Source: Oenanthe sinensis (lineage: Eukaryota > Streptophyta > Magnoliopsida > Apiales > Apiaceae). Taken from it: DNA of 64,000 nucleotides. The notes below the pieces were generated by a model. That model had not been told where the DNA came from, did not search any database, and saw only the letters and a list, made by a program, of their open reading frames with translations. Positions 46,270 through 57,965 of the stretch are shown here, one piece after another; position 1 is the first letter of the stretch, and every line of letters starts with the position of its first letter. The position numbers were made by a program, and so were the translations under genes. Location of the stretch: contig CM053794.1 of the NCBI GenBank assembly GCA_028671895.1, positions 24,166,501 through 24,230,500 on the forward strand, given 5' to 3'.

Positions 46270-46742
46270 GCTAATTCGAGTTTGGAACCTCTACTTGTAT
46301 TAGTGCACCAGGTGCTAAAAATAATGATTTTTCGAAATTTAAGTGGCTTGAAACATTCTCACATGTCCAGGGTAAATCAACATTTTATATGCGCACTCAT
46401 TCTTTTATTACGAGAAAAAATGTTAACTGTACTGCTGCTCAATGACCTATCAGAAATATTTGGGGCTCCCTAACAGTCTAACACTAGTGGGCTCAGTGCC
46501 ATCTTGTACTAAATCAGGGCAGCCATGATTTGCAGTGACTCGTGTCTTTAACTTTCATGTTGCTCGGCAATTTAGGCCATTTTTTGGAATCATTTTGTTT
46601 CCAATTGAAAAATTAGGATTAGGGCCTTCACCTGATTATTCATTTAACTTTTTTGAATATTAATTAATGAACATTTCAATTTATCGAGGGTGAGATTTAA
46701 ATCTACTGGAGTGTATATATATACGAATTTCAGCTCTTAATA

Positions 46743-46894
46743 TGAGAAGGAGACATAAAGCTGTTATAAATTGATTGTCATCTTTGTTAATGGCTAAATA
46801 GTAATTAAGGCTATAGATTTAGGAGTAGAAATTTATCATTACAATTAATGTTCTTGTTTCTTGCTTTGGCTATAAAAATAGATGCATCCGGGAA
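46743..46894 (+). repeat. Copia LTR 5' part, left copy
   Basis: TGAGAAGGAGACATAAAGCT..AATAGATGCATCCGGGAA matches the start of the LTR at 52168 with a few differences. It ends abruptly at 46894, where sequence internal to the LTR of the neighbouring minus-strand retrotransposon begins. Confidence 0.8.
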
Positions 46895-47468
46895 CCAAGA
46901 ATTAAGAAGATATAACTTGACAAAATCTCTTGAACTCAGAGTGAATTCCTTCAATCCTTGCTCAAGTTCTCCCTCCAAGTTTTCTCACTGATTCTCACGT
47001 AATACACGGCCGCCACTAATTATTTTACGAACCCTAATATAAAAGTGTTTTTAATAGTTTCCAATAAAAACAAGACTCACTTTCCTAAACGAGATAGAAT
47101 TGTAATTAGTCAGCTGTCCAGGCCTGTTTCTGGGCTGCTCCACTTGAAATATGTGTATTGGATCACCTCTGAATTATAGATTTTTCTATTATCTTCGCGT
47201 GAGCTGTAAAATCACCTAATTCTGACTTCTAGAACTCAAGTTATGGCCCAAATAGTGAACCGTATGTGTGCAGCCCATCAATTCCGAATTTAATTCTAAT
47301 TTATCTCCAAATTGGACTCTTTAATCTCCAATTCTTCCAAGTTTAGGATTTCTTTATTTCTTGCAATAAAACATTAAAATGTAATTAATAATTATCTATT
47401 TATGTATAAAATACTAGAAATATGAGAATAAAATCCTATAAAATATATATAAATATATACTCTATCAA

Positions 47469-48899
47469 ATATCCCCACACTTATCATTTACTCGTCCTCG
47501 AGTAAAACAATACTATCCAACTACTAACTAGTACCACTTCCGTAGGTGATCACGGTTGCATTTGGCATATGCAACAAGCCCTTTAAACCCCAAGGTAGCC
47601 CTAGTGGACGAGTAAGGTCTCGTGAGGGTCTATAGTGAATGTACCCACAAAATCCATTTAGCTCATATAAAATAATATCGATGACAATTATGAATGTGTG
47701 TCCTTATGTAATGGAAAACTATACTATCTATATGAATGCATCTAAATGAATGCAACTACATGAATGAGAATGCAAAGGATCCAACATATAATAGTGTATG
47801 TCAAGTCAGTAATAACCTTCAGAATATGCAACAAATTTAGACACATCAAGCTCACAACATAATATCAGTACATAGTAAACACATGTACAGAGCGTGCGTG
47901 TGTGCTTAGTTTTAAAAACATGCTCTCTACACCACACAAACAAGTTTCAACATGACAAGTCATGCGAGTTAATAGCTCCCAAGTTGAGTACCAGAATAGA
48001 TCATAAACACTTTATTGCTTAGAACTAGCCATCATTCAAGTTTAACAAGGGATTTCTATGTCTTCTTTTTCTGCTACAAGGCATTCTTTTTATTGCTCAG
48101 TCTAAGGTCGGGACGCTTCTCAGGGTAAGTGAGTTACGACCACCATATGACTTCACTACGTAATTTTTTTTCTTGAAGTCAAGTAATTCTCCAGTAACCA
48201 AGGGCAGTGAAAAGTCACCAAGAAAATTTTATTTCTAGTACAACTGCACTTAATACTACCACATGTACATGGATCGTCCCTTTCATATGACATTGCATTT
48301 GCCACCCACTGATCTCAAAGGAGTACTTGATACTTTGTTTGCCCCTTGTTTTTGTTATACATTTACATCCCATGTCTCCCATAAACTTATGCTACGTACT
48401 AAGATCAAAAGAGAATAGTCAAAATTCGAATCATCAACAAGCGGCTACCCCTCAAGATACAAGTATGTCTAAGTCTCAATTCAAATAGCATAATAATTTC
48501 GTGTAAAGAAATATACTCTGCACTAGTGACACTACGCAAATAATATTATTAAATTGTAGCAAGATATAATCAAAAATAAGTTACACATAATATCATCATA
48601 AGTTACTGACTTGGACTACTACTAATATGGGATCATGTTATGTTATGTAATGCAATAATGTTTAAAATTAAATATGAATCATAAGCATGCATTTCACATT
48701 ATCATCAAATTATTTAATAAGGCTAGAATTTGAAAAAAATATATATATTACAATATTGTGAACATATCCCCACACTTAAATGGTTCATTCTCCTCAATGA
48801 ATTATGAAAAGAAAAAATAATCTAAAATGATCCTAAAAAATACAAAAAACAAGATAGAAAAAAATTAATATACAAAGAAAAGTTAAAAATACTCCCCTA
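47469..48899. other. Non-coding 3' part of the LTR retrotransposon
   Basis: Begins with the polypurine region and a small palindrome (TTTACTCGTCCTCGAGTAAA) next to the LTR. The rest is AT-rich with no coding signal on either strand. Confidence 0.6.
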
Positions 48900-48939
48900 A
48901 TGCATTAGCAATTCCATGAAGTCCCATGATGAGTCTTTG

Positions 48940-49600
48940 GCTCTGCATGAGAGTGCTGCAATTTTGCATGAACATGCTGAATTCACAAAGCATGATTGTG
49001 CTTGCTGCGACTTTGACTTCTGTTTGTACATGACCATGCATAGACGTGGCATGAACATGCCAAATGGGAAAACCGTCACAGATAATCAAAACAGAGTTTG
49101 CATAAGCATGCCAAATAATGGCATGAATGTGTCAGACATGAATCCACTTTTCTGCATGAACATGCTAGGTGTTTAACATGAACATGCTAAATTTCAAAAA
49201 CACTACAGTAGCTTCAAATAGGCCCCTGCATGAGAGTGCTAAAACAGAGCATGATCATGCTATATCATCTATTAGAATGTGCTGATAAGAAACTGAAGTG
49301 CTGCATGAACATGCTATAAGTGGGCATGAACATGCTAAAATGACAAAACACAACCGGATGTGACTTGAGAGTGCTACATCCCCTGCATAAACATGCTGCA
49401 ACATCCTCTGTGTGCATGAACATGCACTGATGTTGGCATGAACATGCCAAACTTAAGAAGTACCACCGAAGCATCAAAGTTGGGTCAACATGAACGTGCG
49501 AGAAATCTGCAGGAGCATGCCAAATTTCCAAAATTATACAGTTTCATTATAACGGTGCTGCGTGAGTAAGCTAACCCCTTGCATGAACATGCCAATCAGC
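48940..49600. repeat. Dispersed array of GCATGAACATGC motifs inside the LTR retrotransposon
   Basis: About 20 occurrences of GCATGAACATGC and one- or two-base variants (GCATGAGAGTGC, GCATGATCATGC), often with TAA or CAAA following, lie at irregular spacing of 15-60 bp. The core is a near-perfect inverted repeat GCATG-NN-CATGC. Open frames on both strands here (48883-49531) merely read through it and are not called genes. Confidence 0.8.
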
Positions 49601-49864
49601 CAAACTACTCCAGTGTGCCAGAGTAGTGTTGCAAAAGAAAATTCCCAAAGTAGCAGAATTTTTATAGCCTTGTGACAGCACATACATGTCAATAGAGTCC
49701 TAAACAAATCATCCTTAAGTCCTGTAACAAGTAGCAAGAACATCATTGCACAAAGTGGGAGTAAAAATATAAATTATAAAAAATAATATTTATAATCTTG
49801 GGTTGCCTCCTAATAAGCGCTTCTTTAACGTCGTTAGCTCGACATATACATTGAAGTACCATAA

Positions 49865-50733
49865 CTAATGAGGTGAGAAAGCAAATAGATGCACATACCT
49901 ACGAATGAGCATTAAAATTTTGATGTGCAAACATACCTTTGATCCATAAAAATAAGAGACAATTTTTATGATCATCACCTGCTTAAGAGACTCATAAAAA
50001 TCAAAATAGTTAGAAAAGTCGTCAGAATAAGAAACGTAAGTACGACTCACAAACTCCTTCCAAATTGGATCCTTGTATTCCAAAGCAAGATTTTCAAATT
50101 TATCAATCTCAATTACCTTCTCAAATATAATTGGACACTCATCAATATCTAATTTCACATCTTCTACCAATTCATTAAGCACATTGTTATCTTTTAAATA
50201 TGGTAGAATTTCAACCTCATCCAATTTACAAATATCAAGCATGGGATAATTATCAACTAAACAAGTAGGTTCATCAGACATAAAATTTTCATCAATTGCT
50301 AAATAAGAATCACATGTAGTCGGGAAATTGACAAAAGGAGGAACTTGAAGACAACCGTTATGCATCACTAGTTGAACTTCCATAATAAAACTATTTTTTT
50401 AGCATTCTCCTCATACCAAGCTGGCGACTCTACTGCGCATGAGATATTATTTTTATTAGCAATCTCAAAAGTTAGGTCATCGAATTGTTTAAAAAGTCCC
50501 AAAGAAAGCAAAGAAGGCTTAGATTGAATTAAACTCTTATCAACACCATTACATGTATATGAATCATGGTATTGATTTTCAAAGGTGTATGAAAAATCTG
50601 TGCTATGAGGGTATGGAGCATAATATGAGTTTTCAGAATAGAACGAATTCACCTGATATGGATTAAAGTCTTGATATCGTTCTTGATCGTTGAAGAAATT
50701 CTGAGCATTATTCCAACCAAAATTGTAATCCAT
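49865..50733 (-). pseudogene. Retrotransposon internal ORF of unknown function, with one frameshift
   Basis: The first frame (ATG 50733) reads MDYNFGWNNAQNFFND and stays open to 50368. The second frame (49865-50383) overlaps it and carries VQLVMHNGCLQVPPFVN and many acidic residues. The join is at a run of seven A (minus strand) near 50391-50397: adding one base or slipping by one there gives the continuous ENAKKNSFIMEVQLVM. The product would be about 285 residues, Asn/Tyr-rich first and Asp/Glu-rich later, with no zinc knuckle, protease or RT motif. It begins shortly after the primer-binding site, where gag normally sits. A gag-like or lineage-specific role is only a guess. Confidence 0.45.
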
Positions 50734-50880
50734 GTCTCCTCAACTCCAAAAAGTTTTAGATGTCTACCTCAAAGTACCCTGTAGACACACTAAAGAAAAA
50801 AATAAAGGCAAAGAAAATATATGTACAAAAATAAAATCTAAACTATAGAAACAATTAACTCAAAATCAATATTGTCGCTT

Positions 50881-50898
50881 TCCCCGGCAGCGGCGCCA
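50881..50898 (-). promoter_or_regulatory. Primer-binding site complementary to tRNA-Asp
   Basis: Minus-strand TGGCGCCGCTGCCGGGGA. The plant tRNA-Asp 3' end is CCCCGGCAACGGCGCCA, giving one mismatch. It sits 2-6 nt inside the 5' LTR boundary. Confidence 0.85.
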
Positions 50899-52167
50899 AT
50901 TTGTTGTCGAGTATTTTGGAGGGTATCGTTCGCAGGGAAGGACTGTTATCAATATCAATTTTAATTATATTATCTCTTACAATATAGAAGTGTGGTGAAG
51001 AAGTTGTGGGTGTTTGTTTATAAACAAAATTAAACTAATAAGCAAATTAAATTGTTAAATTAACAATTATAAAAAGCAATACAGGAAATAGGGTTCTTCA
51101 TTGACATTGATGAATGTCTATCAATTGCGACATACAAGTCTCTTAATCTGCTAAAACAATCATTCTAAAGTTTATAATGTTATCTCCCAAGATACAATAT
51201 AATACTTACAATTATGCTTTAACCGTCACTCCCATGATCAATTAATGTACAACTATAAGTTATCAAGACCAAAGGATTTTCAGTCTCATAAGTCTCATAT
51301 TAATCTCCCAATTAAATATTTGACTTATGTCTATCATATCATGAACTAGAATTATAACTCCTCTCTCGATTCGTTAATAACCCCTACAGATACAATTAAA
51401 GGTTAGCTACTCCCATAATTGTGTTAAGCACAGTATGACAGATTAGCAAAGCAGAGAAATCACAATACAATATTAAACAAACATCTCAAACCAATGAATA
51501 CTACCTAATCCCCAAATTAGATAATTAGTTAATCATAACGAAGAAAGAAAACAAACATATATTAATACTGAAAATCATGGTTACAAGAGTATAGAGTTAA
51601 GAAGATACAACTTGACAAAATCTCTTGAACTCGGAGTGAATCCCTTCAATCCTTGCTCAAGTTCTCCCACCAAGTTTTCTCTCTGATTCTCACTCTAGGT
51701 AATACACGGCCGCCACTAATTATTTTACAAACCCTAATATAAAAGTGTTTTTAATAGTTTCCAAGAAAAACGACTCGCTTTCCTAAACGAGATAGAATTG
51801 TAATTAGTCAGCTGTCCAGGCCTGTTTCTGGGCTGCTAACTTGAAATATGTGTATTGGGTCATCTCTGAATTATAGATTTTTTTATTATCTTCGCGTGGG
51901 TTGTAAAATCACATAATTCTGACTTCTAGAACTCAAGTTATGGCCCAAATTGTGAACCGTATGTGTGTAGCCCATCAATTCCGAATTTAATTCTAATTTA
52001 TCTCCAAATTGGATTTTTTAATTTCCAATTCTTCCAAATTTAGGATTTCTTTATTTTCTGCAATAAAACATTAAACTGTAATTAATAATTATCTATTTAT
52101 GTATAAAATACTAGAAATATGAAAATAAAATCCTATAATATATATATAAATATATACTCTATCAATA

Positions 52168-52440
52168 TGAGAAGGAGACATAAAGCTGTTATAAATTGAT
52201 TGTCATCTTTTGTTAATGGCCAAATAGTAATTAAGGCTACAAATTTAGGAGTAGAAATTTATCATTACAATTAATGTTCTTGTTTCTTGCTTTGGCTATA
52301 ATAATAGATGCATCCGGGAAGAAGTAAAGACACACCAAAAATCACTTCTTTCTTTCTTTACATGTTTTCCTAATTTTTCTCTCTTAAATTCTTTTAGCAT
52401 CTTTTCATATTGATTAATATTTCGCTAGTATATTACAACA
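52168..52440 (+). mobile_element. Ty1/copia LTR (273 bp), right copy
   Basis: It runs from TGAGAAGGAGACATAAAG to TATTACAACA (TG..CA) and is followed at once by CGTTATCAGCAC, the junction typical of one plant copia lineage. Its first 150 bp are repeated at 46743-46894 on the other side of the nested element. Confidence 0.75.
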
Positions 52441-52800
52441 CGTTATCAGCACAAAACCCTGCCAAGACCGAGAAGAATGGATTATGAAGTTATATGCATT
52501 GCTGATTGTGGTACAAATTATACGATTCTACAAAACTCAAAATATTTTACACATCTAACCAGAATCAAAGCACAAGTTGGAACTATATCTAGCGTATCTA
52601 ATATAATTGAGAGTTTTGGTAAAACTAGTTTTTATCTTACCTAATGGTACACCCATTCGTATTCCAAATGCATTATATTCTAGTAAGTCCACGAGGAATT
52701 TTCTTAGTTTTAAGAATATCCGGCTTAACAGTTTTATCTTACTTAATGGTACACCCATTCGTATTCCAAATGCATTATATTCTAGAAAGTCAGTTTGAAC
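52441..52800 (+). pseudogene. Ty1/copia polyprotein remnant with internal 103-bp duplication
   Basis: After the LTR, an ATG opens MDYEVICIADCGTNYTILQ, then KYFTHLT, the degenerate protease-like region of copia polyproteins (D-C-G for D-S-G). After a frameshift, ILPNGTPIRIPNALYSSKST and RNFLSFKNIRLN follow. A 103-bp block carrying LNGTPIRIPNALYS is duplicated in frame (52644 and 52747 copies). gag, integrase and RT are missing, so this is a deleted relic lying directly downstream of its own LTR. Confidence 0.75.
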
Positions 52801-52860
52801 CTTCAAAGTTTCGAAGGCCTTCCTCCCTCGCAGATTTTAGCTTCAGTTTTTGAATCTTGG

Positions 52861-55440
52861 TCAAAAGTAACGTTTTGCAAATCATGAGATAAAACTACTA
52901 TTATCATTCTACTTCTACATGGTCAATTGTGAGGTATAAAATATTGACTAGTTAGCAATCGTTTTTTGCAATAATTAATCTTCTAGTAGAAATGTATCAT
53001 AAAGGACTTTTCCGCATATCAGTAATGTACTTTTAGCCTTGACTCGAAACACAGCCATACTTTAGTCTTACAACCATAGGAAGAAGAAAAATGAAAAGAG
53101 GAGAAAATGACACAATTGGTGAAATCTCATACTACTACAACAAGATGGCTCAGATCAATCAATGTCTTAAAAGACTACATACAATGATACAATTGGTGAA
53201 ATCTTATACCACGAGTACTCACTTCAAGGTAAGATAACATGCTGTGGAGAAATTAGATTCTTATACCTTTGTTCTTCATTTCTGACTGCCATCACAATTG
53301 TGAGAAAACCGGAGTACTGAAATTGGTCCAAATTGGTGAAATAGTATGAATAGTTATAACGATCGTTACTGAAAAAGATTACATTTATGATAAATTGCAA
53401 ATTTAAGAACACATAGATTGCAACTGTGGTGCTATGAAGCACATAAAATACACCAATTCAATTTGTCTCTGTACTGAATAGAACTTGTAGTCTGCTCAAA
53501 CCAAATATTGTAAGCATGGAACTTCTTCTGTCCTAGTTCAAGATATATCATATATACACACACAAATCCCTCTCAATTCTCAGCAAATCGAAAGCAGAAT
53601 AAGCGTACCTTTAAATTCAAATACTACTAAATCAACTACTGTAATACGAGTGTCCTGTATATATATTTAGTCACATTTAGTATTCAATTGTACAAAATTT
53701 TATACTTCAATTCAATCTGAGTTTTTTTAGAAAGATTAAACTGCATAATTGTGCATATTGTGACTTTTCTATGATTGAAAGTACCCAGAAACATTCTATG
53801 TGAATTTGGCAGGTATTGCGTTTTGTTTAGGTCTGACAACTGATAAAGTTCAAGCAGTTGACAAATTGCATGTTGGGTTTTTCCGCCTTAACTCTATAAT
53901 ACTATGATATTGTCCATTTTACGCCAAGTTGCATGAGTTTGTATTTAGGCATCTCCCAAAATATCTTATACTAATGGAGTTTAACCGGTTGTTTTATTAA
54001 CTTGCAAATTACACCTCCCACGAGACGATGCGTGGGACAACTCCCAACACTTAAAACCAAAAATCACAAATCCCAAAAATCACTTGTTGGGCCTCTTAAC
54101 TCTACATTATAATGACACATGGTATCATCTCATTTGAAAAATAATTTTATACTTCTAACATTACTCAATTATATATAATTAGTGGGATTCCCAATATATA
54201 ATATAAAGTGGTGTATTTCATTTATAATTTAAAAACATTTTAATAAATTAATAATAATTTATCAATTTTAAAATATACACATATTTTAAATATTTTAAAT
54301 ATTTGATTTTAAATATACACATATTTTAAAGAATATTGAGTTGACGCAGAATCTCAGGCATTTAGGTAGAATTTTTGACATATACTTCATAATCTCATAA
54401 ATTTTGATCTTACTTCAAAAATAAAATACAAAAAAAGCATTATAATCCATCAAAATCCACCATTCATTAAATTCAAAAAAATATTAAATTTTTAATATCA
54501 TATGATTTTAAACTTTTCTATAAAATTTTAATTCATACTTCTAACTATATTATTAAATATAATTTAAAATTCAAACCGAATATCCGAGATTTTTAAAAAA
54601 TTAAATTAAAATCCTAGTTTTAATAGACTTTTCAAAATTTAGATCTACTACATACACTGAATTTTCAAAATTAATTAATTTTAAAATTCAAATTAAATAC
54701 ACCATAAATATATGTGTTGATAAATCTAGTTATAAATTGTAAGTGAATGGAAAAGAACACCAACGGATCGCTAGTTATAAATGCAGAATCATGGATATTC
54801 ATTTCACATGATCATATGACGAAATTCAATTGAGCTATATATATATGAAAAATAACACCGATATATGGAAGGGTGATTGGTTGTGAATATAGAAGAACTA
54901 TGTATAAATGTAATCTATATATATGTATTCTTGTCACACTTACAATGAATAAACTCTTGTAAATGTTACTAGCTTAGCAGTTCGTTACTAGAAATCAACA
55001 AGATCACCTATATATATATAGGCCAAAACATCTTGCACCCCATATTTTACTTGGGGGGCGGCAGTGGAAAATGCATGGGTGGCGGCGGAGATTTGTACTT
55101 GTAAACAGGTGTTGGTGGTGGAGACTTGAAACGAAAAGGAGGAGTGTGCTGATACTGAGTAGGAGAATGTATAGGTGGTGGCGGAGGGGAGTGAGACCTT
55201 GCTGCCGTTTTTGATGGCAAATTGACACACAATAATATTATAAGTAGAGATATAATGAGAGTTTTCATTTTGGATATATGATAATCGAGTTATGGTTTTA
55301 ACTATGCTTATCTCTCTATTTATAGGCTTCAAAATGAATTATACATTTTGTGTGAGAATTGTAGATAGTTATACGTTTGAAATGTCAAAAATGTATTTCC
55401 ATCATATTAATTTGTTTGACTTTGACTTTGTGTATATGTG
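52861..55440. repeat. Segmental duplication, copy 1 (contains extensin E)
   Basis: Homologous to 58392-61620, which contains extensin G. Matching landmarks are AAAAGTAACGTTTTGCAAAT (52863 and 58402), GAAGCACATAAAATACACCA (53436 and 58973) and ACGGATCGCTAGTTATAAAT (54764 and 60727). Copy 1 lacks the Helitron-like insertion at 59849. Part of it (53230-53460) recurs a third time at 62385-62605. Confidence 0.85.
55047..55268 (-). CDS. Very short extensin-like protein, copy E
   Basis: 73 residues: signal peptide MKTLIISLLIILLCVNL.. ending near KTAA, then SHSPPPPPIHSPTQYQ, RFKSPPPTPVYKYKSPPPP and MHFPLPPPK. It is the paralogue of G (140 residues) and keeps the same N- and C-termini, but has lost most internal SPPPP/YKYKSPPPP repeats in frame. 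Minus-strand CTATAAATAGAG (about 55315-55326) is a good TATA box about 50 bp upstream. The frame is intact, so expression is possible. With only one Tyr-Lys-Tyr site the product would crosslink poorly; that is an inference. Confidence 0.8.
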   Translation of the reverse strand: MKTLIISLLIILLCVNLPSKTAARSHSPPPPPIHSPTQYQHTPPFRFKSPPPTPVYKYKSPPPPMHFPLPPPK

Positions 55441-55741
55441 TTGAATTGCACTAGCTTCTTTATACTACCTGTTTAACGAAAAAAATTCCCAAAGTCCCCA
55501 CACTGATTAGGGTATCTAATAAATTTTAAATAACTATATTTATATTTTTAATTTTTATGGAGCCAATTCTATATTTTTATAAAACTTCTAATGATAAAAA
55601 ACCGTTAATTTTTTTTTAAGGGAACAAATGTCCCATGTTCATGTTAGATCCACCCTTGTTAAATGTTAATATAATATATTTCGTTTAAAAACACTCTTAT
55701 ATTAGTATGTTTCTTAATTCCTACAAATTTTGTTACTATAA

Positions 55742-56245
55742 TTGGATGCAGGAATGTTTTATACTTGTAAAATAGCGCTCTCTCCGATTATCTCTCATTT
55801 ATTCTTTGCTGATGACTACTATATGTTCTTTAGAACCAAGATAGAAGAGGTACAAAGTATTAAAGACTGTTTATACGCGTATGAGAGGGCTACAGAACAA
55901 CAAGTGAACTTTCAAAAGTCTAGTATTCACTTCAGCAAAAACACTCAAAGGTCTGATGCAGATTCAATGAGTCAATTCCTTCAGGTCCAGGCTAGCAATG
56001 AAAACTTTGTTTATCTTGGGCTGCCAAGCTTTGTGGGAAGAAATAAAGGAGATATATTTCGTTATGTTAAATACATGGTTCGGGGTCGTATGCAGAGTTG
56101 GAAGGGAAAGATAGTTTCTAGAGCGGGTAAAGAAGTGTTGCTAAAAGCGGTTATCCAAGCTATCCCGTCGTATGTTATAGGTGTGTTTTTTCTGCCTATG
56201 TGACGAGTTGGAAGTGTTAATGAACAAGTTCTGGTGGATCTCTAA
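55742..56245 (+). pseudogene. LINE reverse transcriptase C-terminal fragment
   Basis: A 153-codon frame reads ISHLFFADDYYMFFRT (the F-A-D-D catalytic box), CLYAYERATEQQVNFQKSSI, VYLGLPSFVGRNKGDIFRY, GRMQSWKGKIVSRAGKEVLL and QAIPSYVIGVFFLPM. After a one-base shift it continues as DELEVLMNKFWWIS to about 56245. This is the reverse transcriptase end and connection region of plant L1-type LINEs. No endonuclease, N-terminal RT or RNase H is attached, and no poly(A) is visible. It sits in the upstream flank of extensin E. Confidence 0.88.
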
Positions 56246-56379
56246 TGTAACACTTTGTAGCTATAGCAACATATTGGTATGACTATGGTAACACGAGAAT
56301 AACAATGTTGCGGTAGGCAAAGAACAGCATAGCTAATGCAACATAATTTTGCAACACTCTTGAAAAAACAATTGCAGTA

Positions 56380-57085
56380 GGTCATGTATGGTGTATTGTA
56401 AGTTGTTTTTAATTAATCTTTGAATGACTTCCGATCGATTGTATGGGTCAAATATATTCAAGTTTAAACAATGTACAAGTAGGCCTATAAAATGGGAGGA
56501 AGAGTTGTTCAAACCAAACCTCAATAAAATCAAATATTCAAAGATTATTATATAGTTATTTTTTTGTGGAAAAATCAAAATCATATTATAGGTGAAAAAT
56601 TGTAAAAATATTGCATTGTCGTTTTTTCCGAATTATTGTATATCTAACCATATATATGTATTGAGGATTTGAAAATATTTTTGAAAGTTTGTAAAAGACT
56701 TTTAGCATCGACTTACTAGTTGATGCACCGATTGTTTTTTCCAAAAGTCTTGTATTAGTTAGATTTGGTATAGAAAAAGACTTGTACGCGTATCAGTAGT
56801 ACCGCAGATCGTTTTAATTCATGTAACTGAAACTTTAGTGACGAACAATGAACCTCGATTTCGAGAGTTTAGGAGTACATCATATATTACTTTGAAGAAA
56901 AAGAAAATAAGACAGTAAAAGCGCATATGACATAATGCACTCTGTTAATACAGCTACGTACGCTATGAAGAAGAAACATATATATAGCTTAATTCATTCT
57001 AAATTTCTGATAAATACAAATATATTTCCACCCAGGATTAATTTGGAGCAATGACACTATATATTGATAAATTTTATATTTCATT
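56380..57085. other. Extensin-family flank without an adjacent gene
   Basis: GACTTCCGATCGATTGTATG, AGTAGGCCTATAAAATGGGA and GTTGTTCAAACCAAACCTCA match the upstream flanks of B, C and D. The nearest gene in the correct direction (E) is over 1 kb away, with the LINE relic between. 56975-57085 resembles the downstream flank of D. No gene within. Confidence 0.6.
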
Positions 57086-57129
57086 TCACTTTATAGTACC
57101 ATTCTCTTAAATTTATAGCTCAAGGGTGA

Positions 57130-57965
57130 ACACTGTTTTTTACATAGTTGCGAGGAGGAGGTGAAGTGTAATAGGGTGGTGGTATGTGGAGCATAAACTG
57201 GTGTTGGTTGCGGTGGAGACTTATAAATTGGTGTTGGTGGTGGAGATTTGTACTTGTAATGATGTAGTGGTGCAGGATAATGTGTAGGTGGAGGTGGAGA
57301 CTTGTGTTTATTTACTGGTGTTTTGGGTGGTGGAGACTTGTAAGGGAAGTAAGGCACAAAAGGTCTCGGTGGGTGGTAATGAGTTGGTTGCGGGGAGTGC
57401 ACTGTATGAGAAGGTGGAGGGTACTTGTACTTGATAACATGTGCTGGTGGAGGCGTATGGTAATAAAATGGAAAGTAAGGCACTATAGGTGGGGGGTGAG
57501 TGCACCGGAGGAGATGGCGGGGATTTGGACTTGTGAACGGGTGCTGGTGGAGGTGCATGATAATAAAATGGAAAGCGAGGCATTATAGTTGGTGGTGAGT
57601 GCACCGGAGGAGATGGCGGGGACTTGTAAATGGGTGTTGGTGGAGGTGCATGGTAATAAAATGGAAAGTAAGGCACTATAGGTGGTGGCGAGTGTACTGG
57701 AGGAGAAGATGGTAGGGACTTGTACTTAACGGGTGTTGGTGGAGGTGTATCATGTATGGTAATAATATGGGAAGTAAGGCACTATAGGTCGGGGTGAGTG
57801 CACCGGACTAGTGGTTGGAGGCTTGATATGATAGCTAGGAGAAGAGGGAGGAGATTGTTTATGTGGCGATGGTGGTGCTAGAGAGTAAGAGGGTGATGCT
57901 ATGGTTTCCAATGGAAAATTGAGAGACACGAATACTAAGAGTAGAGATATAATAAGAGAGGCCAT
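57130..57965 (-). pseudogene. Extensin-like gene F, frameshifted
   Basis: ATG at 57965 opens MASLIISLLLVFVSLNF (signal peptide) and a Pro-rich region to VPYFPYYYHT, then a TGA. Extra bases (about seven) at 57745-57755 shift the frame. The continuing frame has repeats of VPYFPFYYHAPPPTPIYKSP and VHSPPTIMPRFPFYYHAPPP. A one-base gain in the C run near 57493 shifts it again, giving HYKYKSPPPTPIYKSPPQP. A further shift near the end would restore a terminus (PPPYYTSPPPRNYV). The undisturbed gene would encode about 280 residues, longer than its neighbours, with a distinctive YHAPPP unit. A TATA box (TATAAAAG) lies near 58045 with GGCCTAAGATTG after it. Probably non-functional. Confidence 0.8.

Larger units (their letters stand above)
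46898..52164 (-). mobile_element. Non-autonomous LTR retrotransposon (tRNA-Asp primed, Ty3-like), nested in a copia LTR, one LTR truncated
   Basis: The minus-strand 5' LTR is about 50902-52164, beginning TGATAGAGTATATATTT and ending near CTCGACAACA. It is followed by the primer-binding site TGGCGCCGCTGCCGGGGA (50881-50898), complementary to the 3' end of tRNA-Asp. The internal region ends in the polypurine-like AAGTGTGGGGATAT before the 3' LTR (46898-47468). That 3' LTR lacks about 690 bp of its outer part. No protease, reverse transcriptase, RNase H or integrase was seen. Internal DNA holds a broken frame (49865-50733) and a dense short-repeat array (48940-49600). The PBS sequence and LTR style are typical of plant Ty3 relatives; lineage is not determined. 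Confidence 0.85.

Noticed and set aside
48883..49531. Several overlapping frames rich in Met-Phe-Met or His-Glu
   Set aside because: Produced by translating the GCATGAACATGC repeats; both strands are open to a similar extent, which argues against coding.
55004..55332. Longer minus-strand frames overlapping extensin E
   Set aside because: Out of frame with the signal peptide and SPPPP repeats; they are shadows of gene E.
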